Assembly (NCBI GenBank): GCA_021904315.1
Contig: CM038918.1
Span: 7,827,349-7,891,348, forward strand
Reading direction: 5' to 3'
Origin: Sphagnum magellanicum
Taxonomy: Eukaryota > Streptophyta > Sphagnopsida > Sphagnales > Sphagnaceae
DNA length: 64,000 nucleotides
In this document: positions 37,286-50,805 of the stretch, in pieces
Position numbering within the stretch: position 1 is the stretch's first letter
Layout of the letters: every line of letters starts with the position of its first letter
Notes under the pieces: generated by a model
Database searches by the model: none
What the model was told of the DNA's origin: nothing
Seen by the model: only the letters and a program-made list of their open reading frames with translations
Position numbers and translations under genes: made by a program

Positions 37286-38630
37286 TTCCACAAAACCTGC
37301 AATCTGATGAATCCTTCGGCAAAAAAAAATCAATATCGAGTAGATTTAATCCGATCAAGAAGCACCCACAACCTTCCCTCCCTACAAACCCACAAACCCT
37401 AATTTGTCCAAGATTTCGATAACTTGTAGTAGTTCTTTTTCTTCACTACGCGACTAATGCTGACAAAAGCAGCACGAGACACATAAACCGGAATTATTGT
37501 TTGTTTATGCGCAACAGATCACCGCTGCTGTTTCTGTCACGGAGAATCTATCTATCCGGTGTGTTTCTCTTTTGTATAGGCACACAGAAATTTCAAAAAA
37601 TACATTTTGGATATCCTAGCAAACAAACAAAAGCCATTACTGAAGTCACATGATAGTTGTTGAAACAACAAGAAGCACTAAACTTGTAAACAAGAAACCA
37701 AAACACAACAAGAACAACAATAGCACCAGGAAAAAAACAAACACCCAACACCCACCATCAACAACAAATCAGAAACAGAATTGAGAACGACAACTGTGGC
37801 AGGTTCTGTTCCCTAGCAGTTTTCAATTATGAAAAGAACCTGCTGCTCCACTTCTGGTCAACTGATTCAAGTTTGGTAAAGCCTTTTCTGAAGGGGAAGT
37901 CCTGGAAAACGTTAAAAATCAGCAGGCAGCAAGCAGTGACTTGTTTTTTAAGCTATAATCACCAAAAGGCTACACAAAAAACTCCCTTGTGACTGGGCCA
38001 TGGAGAATTTGGGGAAAGAATCTGGATAAAATCGCCAAATCCTCTTGACACCAAGTGGCAGCATCGCCACTATCCACACAACATAAACCCTAAAGTCACC
38101 ATACTTGCTTGCTCCCAATGTCACTTCCCATTAGCCAACAGTACTACCAATGCTTTTGAGCCTTCTCACCACCATAGCTTCTGCGTTTCAAGCATGGCCA
38201 CCAACAACAAGCAATCCACATCCAAAACATAATTCCCAACAACATGTGAGATAATGGCAGCTTGAAATCCCCAACACCTTTAGGTGCATTGGCATTTTTA
38301 GGGGATGTTGCAATTGCACGGTGGTGGTGGTGGTGGTTTCAGTTGTAAAATATATTTTTCTTTTATGTTTGCATGGCCATTGCATGGATTGTGAGAGATT
38401 ATGGTTGATTTGGGGGAGATATGGTGTAGTGATATTAGGTAATAGAGTGTATTAACATTGAGTGGTCCAAGCTCAAGCATTGAGAACTACAAGAATTGAA
38501 TACTTTCAGAACATAGGCATCATTATATAGAAAATATATAGAGACAAGTTGTTAAGAGGGTCGGTTGTCAAACTTACCCCATCATCTAATAGGCCAATTT
38601 CATAATAATATTATTTTAAGTTTTCTTGGG
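37286..38630. other. Upstream region of the ubiquitin-like/LRR gene
   Basis: The first few hundred bases presumably hold the promoter and 5' leader of the minus-strand gene. No TATA box is convincing. Further out, a (GGT)n-like stretch near 38,321-38,335 and ordinary intergenic sequence follow with no coding match. Confidence 0.4.
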
Positions 38631-41600
38631 TATATATATATATATATATGAATAAGTAAGCTCAACAAAAACAAGTAACCTTAATAAATAAAGTTTTGGG
38701 GCCTTCAATATTCTTAATGTTTAGAGGTTAGGAGAAACATCTTTTAAATTTATAAATAGAGAAATGAGCATAATCTTATTTTCCTTATTTATTGTGAAAT
38801 TTCAAGTTCAAAGTTAAAAATATTTCATATGTTAAAAGTTATTTAAATGAAATTATGTAAACAACCATACAATGCTTTCGAAATTATTTGTCACTTTTGT
38901 AAAGATCTTTCAAGTTTGCAAACTATTTTATGGATATTTGTTCATATTTGCCTGCACTTTGGGTAGATTGTTTGAAAATTCAACAATTACATTGTAAGGC
39001 AATTTGATCATAGCTCCTTGCAAACCTTGTAAAAGATCACACAAATGTATGAAAATTATCAAAACTTTTTTCTAATTTTATCTCAATTCATTACCCAATA
39101 AAAGGTTCGTAAATTATTAGATTATGTTTTTCAAGTTCTTCCTAATATGGTGAAAATCATATTTGATATGATTTTTTAAAAGCAAATTAAAGGTTGTCAC
39201 TATTAAAAAATTTAGATTCTGGAATAATGAGGTTCTAAGTACTCATCCAAGGATACTACTTTTGAGGCTGGGGTTGGATTCCAAAGGTTCAAATCATAGG
39301 ATTTATAAGAAAATTGAATTGTTTTTTAATGCATTACATTTAGTGTTGTCCAAAACACAACCTATAAAGATGAATATTCATTCACTTAGCTTGCCAATAG
39401 TTAAAAAAATGTTTTTTGAAATTTAACCTGAGTTCTTTAGAATGAAACTTGTTAGTTTGTGAATGAGGCTTTGAAAATTTGTTTTAAATTATGTGACCAT
39501 CACCGATTGATGTCCAAAGTTTATACTTTGAAATTGTGACAATGAAAAAAGTGGCTTTTGAAGCCGATCACAAAACCAAATTAGAAATCAAATTTCAAAC
39601 CAATCAAAGTTGAAGGAAGTCTTCACTCACCTAGTAAATCTTGAATTTGGATTTCAGCCATGCCTAGCTTCCATCTGGCTATGAAGTTGTGGGAAGTTGT
39701 AGGATTTTTTGCAAAATGATCAATGTCACAAATCATGACAAAGAATGTAATCAATATTAAATACTCATCAAATGGAAGGAAAATTCTTAAAGGTTAGAGA
39801 TCGTGATTGGGTCTTATTGATCATTTATGAGGTTTGCAAGTAGGTCTTGATTCTTGGTCATTCTTAAATCTCTTGACTTTTAAGGTATGGCTTCTAGTGT
39901 TATTGAATCTTATTAGGTTTAAGCCTTACGGTTTCAAGTTTTTGATGTAGCTTATGATGAAGTTTTAATTCATGAATAGGTTCCAATATTAAACTTCCTA
40001 ACTTCTAAGTACTAATCCCTTAGTAATTGCACTTGTTTAGTAAGATGTGGTTAAAGCTAAAATGTGTATATATTTTTTGATACATGCCTTGGAAGAAAAG
40101 GAACATTTAGGAGTCACCAATGAACATTGTAGATGTATTAAAATATGTGCAAAAACTTTCAAATTTCGATATTGATTTAATGTTGCACAATTTAGAATCT
40201 AGTTAGACCTTCACTTCTATTGAGCTCACTAATTGAAGCCTAAAATAACCAACCCTATGGTCTAATGAAAAAAAACTTATCATGGAATTCCAAGTAAATT
40301 TGGTGCTTGGGCTAAAAGTTGAAAAAATTGATCCTAATCAAATCCTACCTTTTAATTGATAACTTCGCAACTACTTAAATGGCTAAAGGTTGAAGTTGTT
40401 GGTTGGGATTCCATATGTTACAAAACTTAGAAACTTGTACAACCTCCATAATCCAAATTCAACACTGTAAACCGCGTATGACATTTTATTAATTTTTAAA
40501 CATGTCATCAAGTTTTCAGGTTGAAATTCCTTGAAATCTTATGGTCATTATTTAAGTGATTGATCATTATAAAGCTAAAACTTTAGACCTAAAATGGACA
40601 ATAGTAAAAATGACCATCAATAAGTAAGTTTAAAATATATTATCTTAGATTAAATGTTTATGGGGAAGTTTTTACTATTATTAAGTACATTCAAGATAGG
40701 TATTCAAAAATATTAAATGTTTAAAAGGAGTTGGTGGGTTTGGCCACAAAAGTGTAGTTCATTACAACTTGGAGGACAAAAATAAGAGGTATGGAATCCT
40801 TATACATTAAGCCTTTGCATTTTGTCACTACATGAAGATGTAGAGTTTGTTATAGTAGAAAATGCATGTGAAATGGTGCAATTTATACACATGGCCCACA
40901 TTGTGGACTGTAGTATGTTGGGTGGTTATAAGCTAGGGTGGCTCATTTCTGGCAAATGTTCCACTTCATAAAAGTCTTTACAATAATGTTAAAATGGTAA
41001 TTTACTTTGATATTATTAATCTAGCGGGGAATTACATGGCGGTTAATGAACGAAAAAGTCCATATAAAGAATAGTTTTTGTAAATAAAATATCAATGTAC
41101 ATGTTAGAAAATAAAAATTGAAATCCACCCAAAAATGATTATGATATGGACTTATGAAAATATGGTTCATTTTAGGCCATTCAAAAGTACATAACTTTTT
41201 TTTGGCTAAATTTTTTTTTAACAATTTTTTTGCACATATATATTTTTCTTTTAACATATCATATATCAAGTCCCTATAAAATATCATAAATGAAATTCAT
41301 ACAAACAAAATGCATGTATATAAAAGCACAAATAATAAACCAATCCATATTTTTCAACATCAAAAGTCCATATTTTGGTATATATCTTGCAATTTTTTTT
41401 ATAAATGTCTTTTTTTTCAAGTTAATAATTTAAATCTAGTCACAAGTTTGAAAACTTATTGTTTTTATGGCATGTTAATAACATGGAAATGCGCACCACT
41501 CTGCAAAATACTAGAATGCAATCCTAAAAGTGAGTCACCTTACTTTGCAATTATCCTGTTCAATTTGGGGGTGGGGTGGATTGTGGGTTTCAATTTAGGT

Positions 41601-44600
41601 GTTTGTTGAATGGCTATGAACTATCAAGAATGTGCAGCTAAACAAAGGCCTAAAATGTAATGATAATTACATTTTTAAAAATGCTTAAAAAAATAATATT
41701 ACGAATAGTAAATCTTATTATAAATTGTTCAAAATGTAAGAATCATGATTTTGAAATTTGTTGTCAAATGGTTAGCAATTAGAATCTTACAATTGTGTTG
41801 CATTCTCAACATTTTTGTGCTTATAATGTTCATTAGTGGAAGAGCCTAAGCCTTAGAGGTTGTATTTTTATGAATGCCCTAAGTTTTGACTATTATTTCC
41901 TACTTGCATGAATTCAACTCTTAACCACCTTCATAAATGTAATGAGCTAATAGAATTTGTAAAAAAATAATTGCAATTGTAATTTTGCAAGTTCCAAGTT
42001 TGAAAGAAGAACATGTAGTTCAAGAGGTCAATTGATTGCTTGTGTTCATGATGACTATTGTTGCTTAACATTGTGTGACTATTGGACAAATGATGTTTGA
42101 AATAACAAAAATATGTAAGTTCATGCTTATCGTACTTGTACAACATAATCATTACCTTGTTGTAATTTGTTACTTTTATATTTCAAATTTGCAAATTGCA
42201 ATGTTGAATTCACACGATGCTTGTTATTTTCATCTTAGGTATTGTAATCAAAGTTTTTGCTTGAATCTATTGATCAATTTTCCCATACAATTTGTTTTGT
42301 GATTAGATTTGAATTTCATGCCTTTGGATCTTTTGTTGCTTGCGAGGTAAAGACACCATGGCCCTTTTACAAATCCTCAAGAATTTGAAATTCAAGCCTA
42401 TCTTCCTTATTTCATCCCTTGAGATGAAGGTAGTTCATTCTCTTTTAGCTAACATGTTATTAGCTCATTTAAGGACATATCATCCAATATTCTTTTATAT
42501 AGTTCAATTCAATGTGAAAATCTATCCAAACAAAATTCACAAAAGAAATTAAAATTATATGATGGCTTAAAAAAGTTATAGGGTGATTGGACTACCATGG
42601 GTTAGCCATGGAAAAAATTGTCATTGATGAAAAAAACTTAATGTAGCAACTAAATGGAAGATTTATATATTTGTTGAAGGGAAAGAAAAGCTTTTAGCCC
42701 TAAAGCTAGACAATTTGCTCAAACATGTTGGCCATAGAAAAGTTAAAGTTTATGTGCTAGATGTGAATGTTGGTTTTCACTATTTCAATAAAAACTCAAT
42801 GAGATGAAGGTCTTAAGTCCCAAGGGTGACATATTGTATTTTTTTTTTTGGATGTATTGAATGTTTACATGTATGTTTGATTGATTGCTTGTATTCATGA
42901 TAATTATTGTTGCTTGACATTGTGTGACTATTGGACAAATGATGTTCACAATAATGAAAATATGTATGGCTATATTTATTTGCATACTTGTTACATGCAA
43001 TTTTGGAAAACACACAATTTAGTATCTATGGTGGGTAGCTTACAACTTTCATGTAGAACTTGACAATTGGACTTTAATTGTAGTGTGATTTGGAATGTAA
43101 TTGACTTACTTGGTTTTCACTATTTGTATTGCACACATTTGTTTGACATTTTGGACTCTCTTTAATGAAGGGAAACACTTCCTTGCTTTCTTGGGAGATT
43201 CTTGGGTGAATGTCCCCCAATTGTCCCTTCTAGCACATTTTTCATGAAGCATGAAAATCTAATAAATTGAAAGCATTCTTTAGATGGGTTGTCTGACGAT
43301 ACATCATGAAGTTGTGAGCCATGTATTTTGTACTTTGATGAAAGTTAAGTTTCAATTTATTGACCAATATAAATTGAAATAATTCAGTTGTTTCTTGAGC
43401 ATGTTCTTAAAAGACATCTATAATGCATTAGCAATTAGAAAAATTCCAATGATGATGATTCATCAAAGTTAGTTTGGTTAGGATGATTATAGAGTGCCAT
43501 AATATTTCATCTTACTAAATTCCAATGTAGAATCTATTTAGTCCATTCCCAAATAGAAAGGCATGAAGGATGAATTTTTGAATCTATGTCTTTTTAAAGT
43601 TTTTTTCTCGACACCATATCATGAGCAAATTTTCAATATTTTCTCTATCAATTTTGCATCCATTGCTTTTGAATTCAATTCAATTGAATCTTGATTTAAT
43701 TGATGACTTGAATTAGTTGAATTGAAATTCAATTCTATTCAAATTCCAGTCAATGTATTTGAATTCAATTCAATGAATGTGATTCAATATTTTCATTTAA
43801 ATGAAATTCAATTTTCACAAAATCAATTCATTTTTTTCATCAATGGATTAGTTGATTGTTAGTGGTAATGCATAGTAACAAGGAGCCCAAGTTCAAAAAA
43901 TATGATTAAAATTTGACAAAATATGTGTTTTTTGTAACCACCTATGGTGAAACAAAGTTGACTAATTTTCAACATGTTTGATATTCCAATCATGCCAACT
44001 CTCTTGGTAAAATAATTTTGATTAAATCCGAAGATGTCAAACCCTTAGTCAGGTAGTGGATTCCACATTGAACAATGCACTAAAACTTCAATTAAATTAA
44101 GCAAAAAGTTTTTTTGCATGGGGACATTGGAAATTGTTCTAGAAACATTTTTCCTAACCTAAAAAGAAACTTGGAGCTATTGAAGGAAGTTCTTTCGAGC
44201 CAAGGTACAGCTAGGTTAGGCTAGGTTAAGGCTAACATCATTTTAGCGTAATGTCATTGCAATTACCTTTGCCAACATGTCAAATTATTTATGTCACACA
44301 AGGCCCTTATGTCATCATATGAAAGTTAAGTAGATTATTTTAGGTGCAATGTGGAAACAAATGAATAAATTCCAATGTGTAGGATTCTCAAAAGAGTGTT
44401 GTATTGCTTAACGCCAAGAGAAGGATGGACTTTTAAAATATTGGTGTACAATCCAAAGACTTGAAATTGCATGTTATAAATTTCACCTTAAATGGTTGCA
44501 TCAATATTATTGCATTTAGAGATGACCCAACAAAAGACAATTCCATTTAGAGGACTAAAACATGGATAAGCATTTTTGACAATAGGCATGCAACACCAAA

Positions 44601-45300
44601 AGGGAACATGATCCACATAACCTGATGCAAAGTTCTGCACCATATTCTCCAATCTAATTATCATATCCAAAGTGAGAAAGAGTCCAACATAAGTGTTAAG
44701 GTCTCAATATCCCCATTTCCCAGCTCCACCATGATGCAACTCTACTAAATGTGCCACTCATCAACATGAGAAATTGCTGATCTTGAGAGTCCATTTTGGA
44801 CTGAACAATCCATGTCTCCAACTCCCACCATCCACCATCACACTAGGTTCGTAAGCTGGTGCATGAACATTGTGAATTATTGCTAATCTTGCGAGTGTAT
44901 TAAATGGATTCAATCATCCCTGGCATTTCAAAAAGGAAACAGGTAACTGATATATGTTTCTTCCAGATAGATCTAAAACCATTCCAGAATGCTAACCAGG
45001 TGCTAAAAATACACTGAAAAGAAGGAAGCAAAAACCAACCTGAGAGTTTTGCAAAGAGCTGCCAAAAATTCTAAGCTTGCCTAAAAACAAACTCTACAAC
45101 CCAATAATGACTACTACTGAAGCGCATTACTTTTACAAATCAGGTCTTTAAAAAACTCCAACTTTTCATTTTTGGTCACACACTCACAAAGCATATAATT
45201 TGCTAACAACAATGATGCTGCACATAGAGAAAGAAGACTCACACCTTGGTGTTGAAGCTTATGACCTTGAATTTTACAAAGGGCAAGTTACAGAAAAGGC
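38631..45300. other. AT-rich intergenic DNA, no gene recognised
   Basis: It opens with a (TA)n microsatellite (38,631-38,649). A block of about 90 bp occurs twice (about 42,030-42,120 and 42,880-42,970). Low-complexity ATTCAATT-type sequence fills about 43,665-43,830. No domain or splice structure is visible; much of it is probably ancient transposon debris. Confidence 0.55.
42030..42970. repeat. Dispersed direct repeat pair, about 90 bp each
   Basis: Both copies contain TTGATTGCTTGT(G/A)TTCATGAT, then ATTGTTGCTT, then ACATTGTGTGACTATTGGAC and AAATGATGTT. The first is at about 42,030-42,120 and the second at about 42,880-42,970. They are too short and too diverged to call as LTRs. Confidence 0.6.
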
Positions 45301-45508
45301 AAGAGGAGGCAAAGCAAGGCAAGGTACTTGGGTGGCACTATAAAACCTGAAAAAACTGATTGTCATTATCACTACTTAATTACAAATTTGAAGAAACGCC
45401 TAGAATTTGATTCAGGAGATTTAGGGTGTGATAGATACATGAATGTGGAGACTATATTAACAGTGCCTTGGTTGATGAGACAGCAAAAGAGAGAGAGAGA
45501 GAGAGCTC

Positions 45509-47554
45509 TCAAAGACGGTCCAGGAAACTACTGAATGATGAGCTTGTTCGTAAGACTGGTACACGTCGGCGGCCTGACAATGCCTCCTTCAAGCGAGCAA
45601 TTTGAAAAACAAGCTGACTTATTTTCTGCAAAAATCCATTCACACAAATTACCAACTGTTTAGCATACATATCTGTCTGGGGGGGGTGGAAAGAAAGAAA
45701 AAAATTCATGATAGGGCTGGTTTGACCTTGCTTCTAGAAAGAAGATGTGGTTAAGCCTGGTTGATAGCATTCTTCTTTATAGAAGCTAGGTCAAACAGGC
45801 CCTAACATTTCCGCAATTTTTTTGTTTTAAGGAAGGGGGAGCAAGGAAGGAGATAACAAATTAAATGGCCTCCCATCAGTACCTCATCCTTGGAGCAGAG
45901 CTGCAAGCGTAGCTGCTGGTTTTGACAGCGCTCATGTTGCCATCGGTGTCCTAAAATCACCAGACCCATCACTGTAGCAGCCAATGCAATGGACCAAAGA
46001 GTGTTGGCCTGTCGTGCTTGCATACACCATAGCACAGCCTGCCGCTTCCACCATGCCTCATATGTCTGCTGCTCATCATCACAGCATCCATCCCCAACAA
46101 ATGGTGCAGATTTTTGGGTATCTCCATCTTCTTCTTCTTCAGCCTCCATCTTCTTCTGCCCATCATCCACACCTGCTGCTGCCACACCTGAATCTGGCAC
46201 AAACTCAAATCCTGGATCCACTCTGAAAATCTCCCTCTCTAATAACCCTGCCAGAGATGGCACATCCTCCGCCACAACCAAACAAGCTGCCAAAGGAGGA
46301 GGCAGCTCACTCCCGTCATCTCCCCCATCAAGAACCTGGCCTTCAAAAGCCTCCTCTCCAAGAACCAATCGCATAGAGTTCGTCTGACTCACAATTGTTG
46401 GTGAGGATGGAGAGGAGAGACAGGATCCAAGCAGTGGACCTGCTGCTGCTTGCCCACCAAAATCTGGCTCTGTTCCCACAGCCTTTGAATCTGAAGACAA
46501 TCCGTACAATATGCTTGCACTTCCCATCTCATCCTGCTCATAATCAACTTCACAAAAAGCAGCCCACATACACATAAGGACCTCCTTATCCACAGGTTCT
46601 TTGAAACCCTAGTCATCATTATCATCTTCCACAAAGTCTGTGTTTCTTGCTATCAGGAAGAACAAAAAGCAAGAATGACACATTCATTCCACGCTCCAAC
46701 AGTCTGTTTCTCCCTGGGGAAGAAAGAGAACAAATAGAAAACAATGCGCACATTCATAAGAGAACGAATAGAAAACAATGGGCACATTCATTACAGGTTC
46801 TGATTGTCTGTTTTCTCATGGGGAAGCAAGCAAGAAAGAAAGAACACAAAGAAAGAAAGGCAGCAATAATGGCACATTCCAAGAGACTCTGGAAGACTAG
46901 TTCCACATGCAAAAAATATGAAGGAATTGACAACTGAGCTTCTTCTTCTACTTACTCACCTGCTGGTGCCATGGGCTCCAACCAATCCATTCCTGACAAT
47001 TCCTGCATCCGAGAAGCACAGCTTCTGGCAACAGGGAAAAGAGCATCCCTCCCATGCTGCTGCTCCACATCTTCTTCTTCTTCTTCTTCTTGCTGAGACA
47101 CTTCCTTTGTGGTAGTGGCCAGGGGCAAGGATTCCTCCGCACCCAACAACTCTGCTGGTACCTCTGACGCTACTGCCATCTGCTCCTCCTTTGTCTTCTT
47201 CTTCTTCGTCTCATCAGCATCTGCATCTGGTTCCGGGATTGAAGAGAGAAGCTCTCCCTCCTCCTCCTCCTCCTCAACGTTCCTGGAGCTGGGCCTCTGA
47301 TTTAGTGGAGCTTCAGGGGAGGAGGCTTTGGGAGAGCAAAGGAAATAGGCGGAGTTGAGAGCGGTGGCAAAGGGAGCATCGCCACCTCCATTCCCTGTTC
47401 CTGTGGCGGCGCCACCACCCGTGGTATCCAAGGAAGTGGACGCTGATAGAAGAGGATGAGAGGAAAGAGAGAGCGACACAACTTCCCATTCGCTTCCTCT
47501 ACCTCCTCCATCATCACTGCTGCCGCTGCCGCTACTGTTGGAAGAATCACCCAT
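45509..47554 (-). CDS. ATG8-interacting protein (ATI1/ATI2 type), with one in-frame TAG
   Basis: ATI proteins are plant membrane proteins that bind ATG8 and take part in ER- and plastid-derived body turnover. Three minus-strand exons, 47,554-46,960, 46,649-45,883 and 45,625-45,509, join in phase at GT-AG borders to 492 codons. The N-terminus has the ATG8-interacting motif WEVV (residues 23-26, in SEWEVVSL). The middle is acidic and poorly conserved. EAWWKRQAVLW leads into a membrane segment ANTLWSIALAATVMGLVILG (about 413-432) followed by HRWQHER. The tail RLKEALSGRRRVPVLRTSSSF matches the family C-terminus. The length exceeds that of Arabidopsis ATI1 because of the expanded acidic middle. 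Codon 212 (46,611-46,609) is TAG, shortly after the strong intron-1 acceptor, and would remove the membrane anchor. An in-phase but weaker acceptor (exon from 46,598) would skip it. It is either functional through that acceptor or an early pseudogene. Confidence 0.82.
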
Positions 47555-48600
47555 CGTCGTCAACCAAGCCAGCAAGCAAGCAAGCAAAGCTTCCGCCCAA
47601 TCCTTCAAACTCGCAAGAACCTCACCAGCCTCACAAGAAGCACAAAACTCTCTCTCTCTCGCTCTCTCTCTCCCGGCAATCTATCCAATTCTGCAACAGT
47701 TGTTGTTTCTTTCTGTCTGTGCAAATCTCTGCAGCTTGTTGTTGCTGCAACAAGAAGCAAGAAGCAAAAGAAGAAGAAGATGAGGTCCTTCCCTCACGAT
47801 AAAACCATAGAACCCAACGAACCCAAATTGCAGAAGAAGAGCGCTGATCCAAGAAATCAATCTGGAGAAAGAAGAAGACACCCCGTGAAGCAATTGGAAT
47901 CACATCGAGATTTGCAGCAAAGCTCTGTCTCTCCCCGACGGCAAAGCAATGGGTGGCGTTCGGGAATTCAATCGGGGCGCTAGATTGTCGGGGCCATCAA
48001 TCCTTCCAGCACAGCATTTGCCATTTGCAGCTCGTCGGGGACATTGCTTGCTTTGCTTACCCCGCACACCACGGAATGCATTCCGCCCCATACATATCCC
48101 GCCCCCATCGCATCGCATCCCCATCCAGTCGCCGACCACGCGCATGACACTTCTGTCTCTCCATTCCTTTCTTCTTCTTCTCCATCTTCTTCACCCATAA
48201 CCGACTGTGCTCGATCTCTTGACTGATCGATCGATCGTCACCTCCTGCTGCTTCAGTTGTGACTTGTGTCAGGAAATCCTCTCTTCTTCTTCGTCTTCTC
48301 TCACACACTTATCTACTGCGACCTGTGAGATTCTCTTATCTTGTTGTTGTTTTTGTCCTTCTTCTCCCTCACATACCATCTGCTTGCTCTTCTTCTACTC
48401 CACTCCGGTACAATCTCTGATGATAATTGCAATTCTCTCAGTAGTACGAGAACTTTTGAAGTTTGTTTCTCAATCTCTTTGAACTTTATCTCTCGATCTC
48501 TTTTTTGTTTGGTTGTTTGTTCTTTCTTTCTTTCTTTGTGGTGCTTCCTTGAATCCTATCTTCTTGAAGCTTATACTCTTCCTTGATTCTTATTGGGTTT
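47555..48600. promoter_or_regulatory. Presumed divergent promoter region and CT-rich plus-strand leader
   Basis: Immediately upstream of the ATI start codon the plus strand becomes CT-rich, with TCTCTCTCTC near 47,650 and many CTTCTTCTT tracts at 48,160-48,380, resembling the leader ahead of the MAP65 locus. This suggests a second transcript running rightwards from about 48 kb, perhaps toward the exon at 51,546. No protein-coding exon near 48 kb could be identified and no TATA box is claimed. Confidence 0.35.
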
Positions 48601-48749
48601 TCCCCCCCCACCCATGTCTCTCCTTGGGACTTGCTTGCATTCTCCCCCAGTTGCATTCATTCCCCCAGCAACATTTCTTAGTCCAATTCGATCTGTGCAA
48701 CTGATCTACAAAACCCTGTTCAGAATTTCTAGGATTGCAAAAACACACA

Positions 48750-48786
48750 ATAATGCTTCTTCTTGGTTGCAGAATTTTTTGGGTGT

Positions 48787-48820
<34 letters not shown>

Positions 48821-50175
48821 CTTATGAAATCATTATCTTATGAAGAAGCACCGTCAGACTTCTGAATGCACATCTTCTCACCAATGCATAGATTTGCAAA
48901 CCCTGTTCAACACAATCCCAAAGGTACAATTCCTTGGGTGTGTGAAACCAATTTTGATTCTCTTGATTGGTGGTCTTTTTGACACATGAAAGTTACTTCT
49001 GCAGAAGAAATTTATGCAGCAGCTGTTGCTGATGATGATGATAATGATCTTACGAAGCATCAATCATATACCCTTCCATGGTGTGCCGATCCTTATCAGG
49101 CAATTTTGTCTACAAACCCATCATGTTCATAAAATTCCACAGTACATGCTGAAAACCCAATAGGAACACACACAAACTCTTCAAACATTCTCTCTAAAGA
49201 AAATGGAGAATCTACTCATTTCTCTAAATTGGATTCCCAGTTGTCTTTGTGACACATAAAACTGCAGGTTTTTTTTGCAGTTTTGGGTTGATGATAATTT
49301 TATGAAGCATCATCAGCATCTTGCATGATGATGCACAACTTTCTTGGCACCAATGATGTGCATCTGCAAATCCTTTTCCAAAATTCTAAGAAATGGCATG
49401 CTAAAAACTGACTGATTCTTCTTTGTTGCTTTTGTGACACACAGAGCTAGCTGCATGAGATTTTAGGAGGATGATGATCATCTTATGGAAGCATCATCAT
49501 CAGCCATCTATGATTCACATCTTTCTCACCAATCAATCTGCAAAACCCCAGATTCAATAATTCCAAGGTATGTTCTAAAAAAGACTGAATGATTCTTGAT
49601 TGTCTTTGTGACACACAAAACTGCATAAATGTTTGAGGAGGATACTGATCCTATAAAAGCATCAGCAGCTGCCTTCAGTGATGTGCATCTTTTTCCCCAA
49701 TTGCATCTGCAAACCTTGTTCAAAAATTCTAAGATACAACATGCTAAAACCCCAAATGATTCTTTGTTGCTTTTGTGACACACAGAAACTGCATAAATTT
49801 TTTGGGACCTGAGGATGATGCTTTCATGATGGATGCATATTTTTCTCACCAATCGATCTGCAAAACCCTGTTGAAGAATTCCAAGGTACCTGCTAAAAAC
49901 CAGATTGTCTTTGTGTACACAGAAGTGTTGAATTTTGTTTGTGATTTTAAGTTAATGATGATCTTATGAAACATCCATTGTAAGTCTTCTGTCATGCACA
50001 TCTTTCTCACTGATTGAGCTCTGCAAAAAGTGCTCTTTCAAACATTCTAACCATGCTTGAGCTGAAAAAAATTTAGTTCTCAATTGTATGTGTGATGACA
50101 AAACTGCAGAAATTTGATTTCGGTTTGATGATGATGATGATTAGTGTGTGCAAGCATTCTCTGCAAAATCTATCT
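48750..50175. repeat. Seven-copy tandem array, unit about 135-267 bp
   Basis: Repeated landmarks occur in a fixed order: a GATGATGAT tract with CTTATGAA, then CTCACCAATC, ATCTGCAAAACCCTGTTC, AATTCCAAGGTAC, GCTAAAAAC, and TTTGTGACACACA with ACTGCA. The GACACA landmark occurs near 48,984, 49,251, 49,437, 49,610, 49,779, 49,913 and, altered, 50,094. Copies are diverged by substitutions and small indels. The first holds a pure (GAT)11 run (48,787-48,821). No frame stays open through the units. Confidence 0.8.
48787..48821. repeat. (GAT)n microsatellite
   Basis: Eleven to twelve uninterrupted GAT triplets inside the first unit of the tandem array. In one frame it encodes an aspartate run. Confidence 0.95.
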
Positions 50176-50194
50176 GCAGAGCAAAGAGCCTTGC

Positions 50195-50710
50195 TGCATC
50201 TACAGTGACAAGCATAGACAATTCATATTTTAGGCATCACCAGTTATCAACATTTGCATTAAAATATCAGTTGTCTATAACTTTCACTTGATATGTCTGT
50301 GGCTATCCAAATGTAACTTTTGAATATAGAAGTTGCTGCTCAAGGGATGATGGTACAGCAAGTTTGCAAAGAGATGAAGTACTGGCAGAATTGAGAAATG
50401 GTTCATTTTTCAGAATCGTGCCTTCTTCTTCAAGCCTGTCATGAATAATTTTTTTGTTGTGTTAATAACTCCTTGAAAAAGTTTGCACACATGAAAGATG
50501 TGATTGTCATCTTTGAGATACAAACTTTTAAGTGCAGTTTTAATCTATTCAAGTCATTGTGTTTCTCACTGCTTGATGATGCAATCCAGGAACCCTTCTG
50601 ATCTGCTCTCATGAGGGGAGGAGGTTCCAAAACTTTTGTTGACAGATCAAGTGACAAGTATAGACAACTGATATTTTGGGCGTCACTAAAATAACACTTG
50701 CACTCTTCTA
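50195..50710. repeat. Direct repeat pair, about 45 bp each
   Basis: GTGACAAGCATAGACAATTC followed by ATATTTTAGGCATCACCA (about 50,206-50,245) recurs as GTGACAAGTATAGACAACTG followed by ATATTTTGGGCGTCACTA (about 50,650-50,690). Confidence 0.6.
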
Positions 50711-50805
50711 GCAATAAAAATTCAGGTTAGATCCAGTCTGGCTTTGATTTCCGTGTTCAAAATTGGTGTGTATAAAAAAGGTAGGGTTTGAGGGCTTTAA
50801 AACCC

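Noticed and set aside
47456-47983. 175-codon plus-strand open frame upstream of and across the ATI start
   Set aside because: It is antisense to the first exon of the ATI gene and low in complexity, so it is best explained as a shadow of that exon and its CT/GA-rich leader.
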